From NCBI GenBank assembly GCA_016295615.1, contig JAEDKW010000027.1:1-11972 (forward strand): a DNA stretch of 11,972 nt, in the 5' to 3' direction. The position numbers and the translations under genes were made by a program. Source of the DNA: Oscillospiraceae bacterium (GTDB taxonomy: Bacteria > Bacillota > Clostridia > Oscillospirales > Oscillospiraceae). Positions 7,663 to 11,972 of the stretch are shown here, piece after piece (positions within the stretch are counted from its first letter, which is position 1; every line of letters starts with the position of its first letter). The notes below the pieces were generated by a model. That model was given only the letters and a program-made list of their open reading frames with translations, made no database searches and had not been told where the DNA came from.

Positions 7663-8533
7663 AGTCTACCTCCTCGGAAAGCGGTCTTTCCAAAAGTTCC
7701 GGATGCGTCACAAGGTACTTGAACAGACGCACGCTCTTTGCATAGTAATAGCCGTCGGCAATGCGCTCGTCGACGGTGAGGCCGATGTCGAGCGTCTCGC
7801 GCATTTCCACGAAGCCGTGCTCATCGTACACCGGCGTCCACTTTTTCTCGCCGATGATACAGAACAGCGAGCAGGTTCCCCAGTTCGTCAGGTGGTGATA
7901 GCCGCTTTTGAGCCGGATCGAGCCAAGGTTGGATAGAAACACGGACGCGTAGTTCGGATCGTCCGAAATGAGCGCCTTCGGCACCCAGCCGTGCTTATCG
8001 AGCCAGCGCACAAAGCGAATGGCGAGCTTACTCAGCCAGCGCGGGAGCTTGTTGAAGATGTCCATGCTCTCGTCGGTGGAGTTTTTCTTTTGCTCTCCGC
8101 GGCACTGCGTCACCTGACGGAAGATCTCGTCATGAATGGTGTCCACGGTGTCGGTGGGCTTCGCGTCGAGCAGCGCCATCGCCTCCTCGCTCGTGTCGGA
8201 GAATTCCTTCTTAATGACAAAGCCTGCCGTCACCTTGTTGCGCTCATAGTAATTCTCATTGGCGTAGAAGCGGTTGAGCTTCGGGCGCAGCGTGACCGTC
8301 TTGACCAGCGCGGCGACGATCACATGGAAAAATGTGTACTTGAAGGCAATGCCCTCCACATTCTTCTTCGCCAGGTACTCCTTGATGGGACCGAGATCGA
8401 TGCGCTCGGCGATGTAGGCTTCGTTGTCCGCGCGGTTGGGATAGATGACGCCCATGATAAAGTGCAGGGAATCGACATTGCGCAAAAGCTTTGCGTCGCG
8501 CCGGTCTCCCCATTTCCGTCTGTTTTCTGCCAT
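7655..8533 (-). CDS. CAT/E2-fold acyltransferase-like protein, catalytic His replaced
   Basis: This 292-aa protein looks like the chloramphenicol acetyltransferase / 2-oxoacid dehydrogenase E2 catalytic fold. Its C-terminal part reads LTVDERIADGYYYAKSVRL (252-270), aligning with the E2/CAT motif DHRxxDG, and HHLTNWGTCSLFCIIGEKK (213-231) resembles the strand before it. At the catalytic His the sequence has Glu256 (VDERIADG), while Asp260-Gly261 are kept. No lipoyl or subunit-binding domain is present, so it is not a normal dehydrogenase E2. I chose the ATG at 8533, after AAGTGAG, because MAENRRKWGDRRDAK fits the start of related clostridial proteins as I recall them. The frame is open 101 codons further upstream, but that part is Arg-rich and looks untranslated. 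It overlaps the acyl-CoA synthetase gene by 8 nt, suggesting the synthetase supplies or shares an acyl-CoA substrate. Confidence 0.72.
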   Translation of the reverse strand: MAENRRKWGDRRDAKLLRNVDSLHFIMGVIYPNRADNEAYIAERIDLGPIKEYLAKKNVEGIAFKYTFFHVIVAALVKTVTLRPKLNRFYANENYYERNKVTAGFVIKKEFSDTSEEAMALLDAKPTDTVDTIHDEIFRQVTQCRGEQKKNSTDESMDIFNKLPRWLSKLAIRFVRWLDKHGWVPKALISDDPNYASVFLSNLGSIRLKSGYHHLTNWGTCSLFCIIGEKKWTPVYDEHGFVEMRETLDIGLTVDERIADGYYYAKSVRLFKYLVTHPELLERPLSEEVDYE

Positions 8534-8804
8534 AGGTCTCACTTTCTTTCTTTGGAGTGTCGCTTCTTTTCTTCCGGTCTTCCAAACCATCTTTTTGTTA
8601 CGGGACAAAGCGGTCAAAATGACCTGTGCGCCCGCGCGCTCGGTCTGATCCATATCTTCTCTTGGGCGAACCGTCCGGTACAGCACCCGCACGCCGCGGC
8701 GCCGGAGACTGCGGTTTTTGCGATCCTCAAAGCGCCAGAATACCGCATGATCCGATTTCAAATCGTAATATTCGCAAGAAATATCGCATTTTGTATTCAA
8801 AAAA
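8534..8804 (-). other. Spacer between MFS gene and acyltransferase-like gene, with two small palindromes
   Basis: These 271 nt hold no gene I can support. The minus-strand frame of the acyltransferase-like gene stays open through most of it, but there is no convincing start site or family resemblance. Two short perfect inverted repeats stand out: GGTCA-AAA-TGACC at 8612-8624 and CGATTT-C-AAATCG at 8753-8765. Both could be operators. On the minus strand TTGACC (8612-8617) is a possible -35 element, but the -10 region 17 nt on (AAAGAT) is weak. No hairpin precedes the six T after the MFS stop, so read-through from the MFS gene is plausible. Confidence 0.45.
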
Positions 8805-10142
8805 TCAGTCCGCGTCCATATCTGCAAAGGCTTCAATGCCCTTCTTCGCGGCGACCTTGCTGTCGCCGTGGCGCACGAAGCACATGGTCACAAAGCTGCA
8901 CGCCACGAAAAACGCCGCGTACGGAAAGAGCGTGGTGTAGCCCACATGCTTCAAAAGCCAGCCGGAGAGCACCGGCGTGACGACCTGCGCCGCCATGGAG
9001 AAGGTGTAGTAATAGCCGGTAAATTTGCCGATGTCGCTGCCCTTGCACATCTCCACGACCATCGGGAGCGAATTGACGTTGATCGCCGCCCACGCAAGAC
9101 CGACGAGCGCAAAGACGACGAACATCACGGCGTTGATCTGCGTATAGCGGGTGGTGAGAAAGTAGCCCAAAAGGAAGCACGCCGCCAGCAGACAGGCGCC
9201 GCCTTTGATGGTCTTTTGCCGACCGATCTTCGACGCAGCTGCGCCGATGGGGAGATAGGAAACGATGGCGCCGCCGGTCGCAATGAGCAGGCATGTGGAC
9301 GCGCCGCCGAGACCCTGCCCCATCACCTCGCCGACATATACGGTGAACCACGTCGTCACGGCGTTGTAGCCGATGAACCACAGGGAGATGGAAACAAGGA
9401 GGAAAGCGAGGCTGCGCTTGACCTCCCCGGGCAGCACCTCGTTGCCGCTGCCGTCGTCCTCGGCAAGCTGCTGCTCGGGATGCGCCGTCTCATAAGCGCG
9501 CTCCTCCTCGGCAAGCTTCGGCTCACGGATCGTGAGATACAGCACCAGCACGGAAACCGCCATCAGCGCGGAGACCACGATGAAAAGCGGCTGGTAATCC
9601 ACATGCGAAAGCCCTGCGGTCTTTTCGTTGGGGTACATCACCGCCGCGACGGCGAGATAGAAGATGCCGCCCACCGCGCCCATGAGATTGATGATGGCGT
9701 TGGCCTTGGAGCGCAGCGGCTTGGGCGTCACATCGGGCATGAGCGCCACCGCGGGAGAACGGTAGGTGCCCATCATCACCAGCAGCAGTCCCAGCGTCAC
9801 CACGAACAGCACCAGCTTCACCGCGCTGTTTTCCCTGGCAAAGCTGTTGTCAATGACCGGCAGGATGTTCATCAGCACCACCGCCCAAACCGTACCGAAC
9901 AGGATAAACGGCATGCGGCGGCCGATGCGCGTGCTTGTCCGGTCGGACAGTGCGCCGAAAAACGGCAGCAGAAACAGTGCGAGCACATTGTCCGCCGCCA
10001 TGATCACGCCGGAGATCGTCTCGTCCATATGGAACGTGTTGGTAAGAATGAGCGGGATGATATTGTCGTACATCTGCCAGAACGCGCAGATGGAAAGGAA
10101 CGCAAGTCCGATGAGGACCGTGCGCTTGTTGTTGAGCTTCAT
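8805..10142 (-). CDS. MFS transporter, SLC45/GPH-like
   Basis: The 445-aa integral membrane protein shows two sets of about six hydrophobic segments joined by a long acidic cytoplasmic loop (about 207-243), the standard 12-helix major facilitator layout. FGALSDRTSTRIGRRMPF (62-79) is the loop 2-3 signature. TYRSPAVALMPDVTP (126-140) with RSKANAIINLMGAVGG (144-159) is the pattern I associate with the SLC45/glycoside-pentoside-hexuronide group, often sugar:cation symporters. The second half repeats the signature weakly as ASKIGRQKTI. The substrate cannot be told. The ATG follows AAGGAGAG (complement of 10149-10156) and a strong minus-strand promoter (10206-10234). It is divergent from apgM and lies 271 nt ahead of the acyltransferase-like gene on the same strand, so co-transcription is possible but not shown. 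Confidence 0.88.
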   Translation of the reverse strand: MKLNNKRTVLIGLAFLSICAFWQMYDNIIPLILTNTFHMDETISGVIMAADNVLALFLLPFFGALSDRTSTRIGRRMPFILFGTVWAVVLMNILPVIDNSFARENSAVKLVLFVVTLGLLLVMMGTYRSPAVALMPDVTPKPLRSKANAIINLMGAVGGIFYLAVAAVMYPNEKTAGLSHVDYQPLFIVVSALMAVSVLVLYLTIREPKLAEEERAYETAHPEQQLAEDDGSGNEVLPGEVKRSLAFLLVSISLWFIGYNAVTTWFTVYVGEVMGQGLGGASTCLLIATGGAIVSYLPIGAAASKIGRQKTIKGGACLLAACFLLGYFLTTRYTQINAVMFVVFALVGLAWAAINVNSLPMVVEMCKGSDIGKFTGYYYTFSMAAQVVTPVLSGWLLKHVGYTTLFPYAAFFVACSFVTMCFVRHGDSKVAAKKGIEAFADMDAD

Positions 10143-10205
10143 CTTTTTCTCTCCTTACGGTCTTGAAGCAGGGGATACTTGCTGAAACATGCTCAGTAGG
10201 CATTG

Positions 10206-10234
10206 ATTTTACCACAAAGCGCCGGTCTTGGCAA
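10206..10234 (-). promoter_or_regulatory. Sigma-A-type promoter for the MFS transporter gene
   Basis: On the minus strand the -35 box is TTGCCA (10229-10234) and the -10 box TAAAAT (10206-10211), with exactly 17 nt between. It lies 64 nt before the MFS start codon, upstream of its AAGGAGAG ribosome binding site. Confidence 0.8.
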
Positions 10235-10271
10235 GGGTTTGCCGCCGCCGCGGCAAAAAGCAGAAAAAACC

Positions 10272-10300
10272 TTGCTTCCCAAAAAGCCGCGTGCTATAAT
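10272..10300 (+). promoter_or_regulatory. Sigma-A-type promoter reading toward apgM
   Basis: TTGCTT (10272-10277) and a perfect TATAAT (10295-10300) are 17 nt apart, with a TG at 10292-10293 giving an extended -10. The start point should be near 10307, which leaves an unusually long leader of about 260 nt before apgM. That leader holds the hairpins at 10347-10399 and the mgtC-like remnant at 10436-10549. Confidence 0.8.
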
Positions 10301-10346
10301 TTTCATCTATTAAACCAATCTCGCAGCCGAACGCAGCCGCTGTCCG

Positions 10347-10399
10347 GACGGCAGCCTGCCGTCTGTCTTTTCCTGCGGTTTCCGCAGAAAACGGCAGGC
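10347..10399 (+). promoter_or_regulatory. Structured 5' leader with competing hairpins
   Basis: GACGGCAG (10347-10354) pairs with CTGCCGTC (10356-10363) in a tight hairpin. The same 3' strand, GCCTGCCGT (10354-10362), pairs alternatively and perfectly with ACGGCAGGC (10391-10399), enclosing a third hairpin CTGCGG-TTT-CCGCAG (10373-10387). The first and second pairings cannot form together, which is the layout of a switch or attenuator. I do not recognise a known riboswitch class, and no U-tract directly follows. It precedes the mgtC-like remnant and its AGGGGAG site (10418-10424). Confidence 0.5.
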
Positions 10400-10435
10400 A
10401 GAATCAACCGCGCATCAGAGGGGAGAAACGCAACG

Positions 10436-10549
10436 ATCACCGCGTTTGACGCCATGCGGCAGCTGAATACCGCGTCGGTCCTTCTGCGTCTGCTGCTTGC
10501 CACAGTCCGCGGCGGCATGATCGGCATCATCAGCGCACCGGAATTATAA
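10436..10549 (+). pseudogene. Remnant of an MgtC/SapB-family membrane protein (5' end only)
   Basis: Reading from 10436, the frame gives ITAFDAMRQLNTASVLLRLL followed by LATVRGGMIGI, then ISAPEL and a stop. The stretch SVLLRLLLATVxGGMIGI matches the first membrane helix of clostridial MgtC/SapB proteins, which normally continues with ERG and about 200 more residues. The expected start position has ATC instead of ATG, 11 nt after an apparent ribosome binding site AGGGGAG (10418-10424). An Arg sits where I would expect a small residue or Cys in the helix. The rest of the gene is missing. A later in-frame ATG (10454) could still produce a peptide of about 31 residues, so a small expressed membrane peptide is the alternative. 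The family match rests on memory of the motif, not a search. Confidence 0.5.
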
Positions 10550-10568
10550 CGAAACAGGAGAACGCATT

Positions 10569-11804
10569 ATGAAATATCTGCTCATCATCGGCGACGGCAT
10601 GGCGGACAACCCCGTCGGGGCGCTCGGCGGCAAAACACCGCTGCAGGCGGCAAAGCACCCGGGCATTGACCGTTTGGCGGCGAAAGGGGTCGTCGGCAGC
10701 GTCGTCAACTGCCCCAAGCCGCTGCCCGCCGGCAGCGAAACGGCGATTTTGTCCATCTTCGGCTGCGACCCGCGCAAATACTTTACCGGACGCTCCCCGA
10801 TGGAGGCTGCCGCGCTGGGGCTGAAGCTGCGCGAGGGCGACTGCTGCTACCGCTGCAACCTCATCACCATGGAAGAAGGAGACATGCCCTACGAGGAAAA
10901 GCGCATCCTTTCCCACAGCGCCGGCTCGATCGCCGGCGAAGACGCGCTGAGCACCATTCGCGCGCTCACCTCCGATGCGGAGTTTTCCGCCGCCCTTGCC
11001 AAATATCACATGGAGCTGCCGCCCGTCCCCACGTTCCGCCCGCTCGCGGTGGAGCACAACGGCGACTTTTCCGGCATCCGCTTTACGCCGCCGCACGATC
11101 ATCTGGGTGAAAAATGCGGACCGCTTCTGCCCTCCGGCAATGAACGCGCCGAAAAGTTCATTGAGCTCCAGCGTATCGCCAGCCGCGTCCTGGAACACCA
11201 CAGCGTGACCGAACGGCGCCGCGCAAGCGGCAAAATGGGCGCCAACGGCATCTGGTTCTGGGCGGAGGGAACGGCGGTGTCCCTGCCCGGTTTCAAGCAG
11301 GAGTACGGCTGTGACGGCGCGGTGATCAGCGCCGTGCCCATCTGCCACGGCATCGGCGTGCTGCGCGGTTTGGAAATGGTCGAGGTCCCCGGCGCGACCG
11401 GCGAGCTTGACACCAATTTTGAGGGCAAGCTCGAGGCGACCTGGCAGAAGCTCAACGAGTACGACTTCGTCTGTCTCCATCTGGAAGCGCCCGACGAATG
11501 CACGCACAACGGCGACCTTGCCGGCAAGATCCAGGCGATCGAGTGGCTCGACAGCCGCCTTGTCACACCGCTTCTTGCGCGCATGGAAGACGCCGGCATG
11601 GAATACCGCATCCTGCTGCTGAGCGACCACAAGACGCTGACTTCCACACGCGGACACGACGGCGATCCCGTGCCGTTCCTTCTCTATGACAGCCGCACGG
11701 ATACCCGCAGCGGCAGCGTTTACGATGAACCCTCCGGCGAACGCGGTCCGTTCGAGCCGGACGGCTGCGTGCTGCTGCGCAGGCTCTTTGAACTGGATCA
11801 ATAA
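10569..11804 (+). CDS. apgM: Cofactor-independent phosphoglycerate mutase, archaeal (ApgM) type
   Basis: It is predicted to interconvert 3- and 2-phosphoglycerate in glycolysis without 2,3-bisphosphoglycerate, through a phosphoserine intermediate and two divalent metals. The 411-aa length fits the ApgM group of the alkaline phosphatase superfamily, shorter than GpmI at about 510 aa. Metal and catalytic motifs are visible: IGDGMAD (7-13, Asp9), the nucleophile Ser56 in LPAGSETAILSIFGCDP, EAPDECTHNGD, and LLLSDHKTLTSTRGHDGDPVPF near the C terminus. Some proteins of this group are annotated as metal-dependent homoserine kinases, so that activity should be kept as an alternative; no threonine genes are nearby to support it. 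The ATG lies 8 nt after AGGAG (10556-10560). The stop codon lies inside the terminator hairpin. Confidence 0.9.
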   Translation: MKYLLIIGDGMADNPVGALGGKTPLQAAKHPGIDRLAAKGVVGSVVNCPKPLPAGSETAILSIFGCDPRKYFTGRSPMEAAALGLKLREGDCCYRCNLITMEEGDMPYEEKRILSHSAGSIAGEDALSTIRALTSDAEFSAALAKYHMELPPVPTFRPLAVEHNGDFSGIRFTPPHDHLGEKCGPLLPSGNERAEKFIELQRIASRVLEHHSVTERRRASGKMGANGIWFWAEGTAVSLPGFKQEYGCDGAVISAVPICHGIGVLRGLEMVEVPGATGELDTNFEGKLEATWQKLNEYDFVCLHLEAPDECTHNGDLAGKIQAIEWLDSRLVTPLLARMEDAGMEYRILLLSDHKTLTSTRGHDGDPVPFLLYDSRTDTRSGSVYDEPSGERGPFEPDGCVLLRRLFELDQ

Positions 11805-11851
11805 AGCAAAGTTCCTCTCAACGGCAGTTGAGAGGAACTTTGCTTTATTGA
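11798..11851 (+). terminator. Long hairpin terminator of apgM
   Basis: Two perfect complementary arms of 24 nt (11798-11821 and 11828-11851) flank a CGGCAG loop. The stem begins with TCAATAAAGC and includes the apgM stop codon (11802-11804). The 3' arm contains the T-rich CTTTATT. It is nearly symmetrical and could also stop transcription arriving from the tRNA side. Confidence 0.85.
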
Positions 11852-11874
11852 AAACGCTTTTTCGACAAGCTTTG

Positions 11875-11911
11875 AAAAAACTCGCCGCAAGCGATATGAC
11901 GCTTGCGGCGA
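11875..11911 (-). terminator. Terminator of the tRNA-Ser gene
   Basis: On the minus strand TCGCCGCAAGC and GCTTGCGGCGA form a perfect 11-bp stem with an 8-nt loop (plus-strand arms 11882-11892 and 11901-11911). It is followed by GTTTTTT (complement of 11875-11881). It begins 2 nt after the tRNA 3' CCA and points away from the tRNA, as expected for an intrinsic terminator. Confidence 0.9.
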
Positions 11912-11913
11912 CG

Positions 11914-11972
11914 TGGCGCAGCGGGAGGGATTCGAACCCTCGTGAGGTTTCCCTCAAACTGATTTCGAGTCA
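11914..11972 (-). tRNA. tRNA-Ser, anticodon CGA (5' part outside the window)
   Basis: The minus strand reads TGA-CTCGAAA-TCA, an anticodon stem-loop with anticodon CGA, which reads serine UCG. It is followed by a long variable arm (GAGGGAAACCTC), the T arm GAGGG-TTCGAAT-CCCTC and the acceptor 3' strand. The long variable arm supports a class II tRNA such as serine. The 3' CCA is encoded (complement of 11914-11916). The 5' acceptor strand, D arm and part of the anticodon stem lie beyond the window edge. Confidence 0.93.

Noticed and set aside
8534..8836. 101-codon N-terminal extension of the acyltransferase-like gene
   Set aside because: The extension is rich in Arg and Lys, overlaps the end of the MFS gene, has no clear ribosome binding site at its first ATG, and contains two palindromes. 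Related proteins, as I recall them, begin near the RRKWGDRRD segment.
8868..10166. 432-codon plus-strand frame opposite the MFS gene
   Set aside because: Its translation is a low-complexity His/Arg/Glu-rich shadow of a clear 12-helix transporter, and there is no ribosome binding site.
10163..10435. Upstream part of the 128-codon plus-strand frame before apgM
   Set aside because: The promoter at 10272-10300 and the leader hairpins lie inside it, so this part cannot be translated from that transcript. Only the last portion resembles a protein family.
10307..10435. Known riboswitch such as the M-box (Mg2+) or yybP-ykoY (Mn2+)
   Set aside because: The conserved core sequences I remember for these classes are not visible. 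The hairpins are reported only as an unassigned structured leader.
10530..11957. 475-codon minus-strand open frame opposite apgM
   Set aside because: It covers apgM, its terminator, the tRNA terminator and part of tRNA-Ser, which a real gene would not do. No domain is recognisable.

Overview
The window looks like ordinary chromosome of a GC-rich member of the Clostridia, probably a gut Oscillospiraceae/Ruminococcaceae-type bacterium. This is inferred from strong AGGAG-type ribosome binding sites, sigma-A-like promoters, a clostridial-style thymidylate synthase and DHFR, an archaeal-type phosphoglycerate mutase, and a Cys-motif membrane protein that I recall as common in Clostridia. I saw no phage, insertion sequence or CRISPR array.

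Left block (1-5892, + strand). A good promoter (16-44) and a leader hairpin precede udp (uridine phosphorylase), an Asp/Glu-type amino acid racemase, thyA and folA. These are packed with gaps of 2-13 nt and read as one operon. It joins pyrimidine nucleoside salvage to dTMP synthesis; ThyA makes dihydrofolate and FolA recycles it. A hairpin resembling a terminator follows folA, directly before the ribosome binding site of recG (branch-migration helicase). A six-segment membrane protein of unknown function with two cysteine clusters comes next. The block ends at a perfect 36-bp palindrome that can terminate transcription from both sides.

Middle block (5899-10142, - strand). Read in its own direction it holds an SLC45/GPH-like MFS transporter with a clear promoter, a 271-nt spacer containing two small palindromes, a CAT/E2-like acyltransferase-fold protein, and an acyl-CoA synthetase that overlaps it by 8 nt. 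The last two are almost certainly translationally coupled. The putative acyltransferase has Glu where the family's catalytic His should be.

Right block (10143-11972). A divergent intergenic region carries promoters in both directions. The rightward promoter starts a leader of about 260 nt with competing hairpins, followed by what looks like the first 30-odd codons of an MgtC/SapB membrane protein that has lost its start codon and the rest of the gene. Then comes apgM (cofactor-independent phosphoglycerate mutase). A simple reading is that a deletion put apgM under a former mgtC promoter and leader. apgM ends in a long perfect hairpin and faces a tRNA-Ser(CGA) gene on the - strand, cut by the window edge, with its own terminator.

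Most of the window is housekeeping. The parts that deserve a second look are the mgtC remnant and leader before apgM, the ligase/acyltransferase pair with the altered active site, and the Cys-motif membrane protein.
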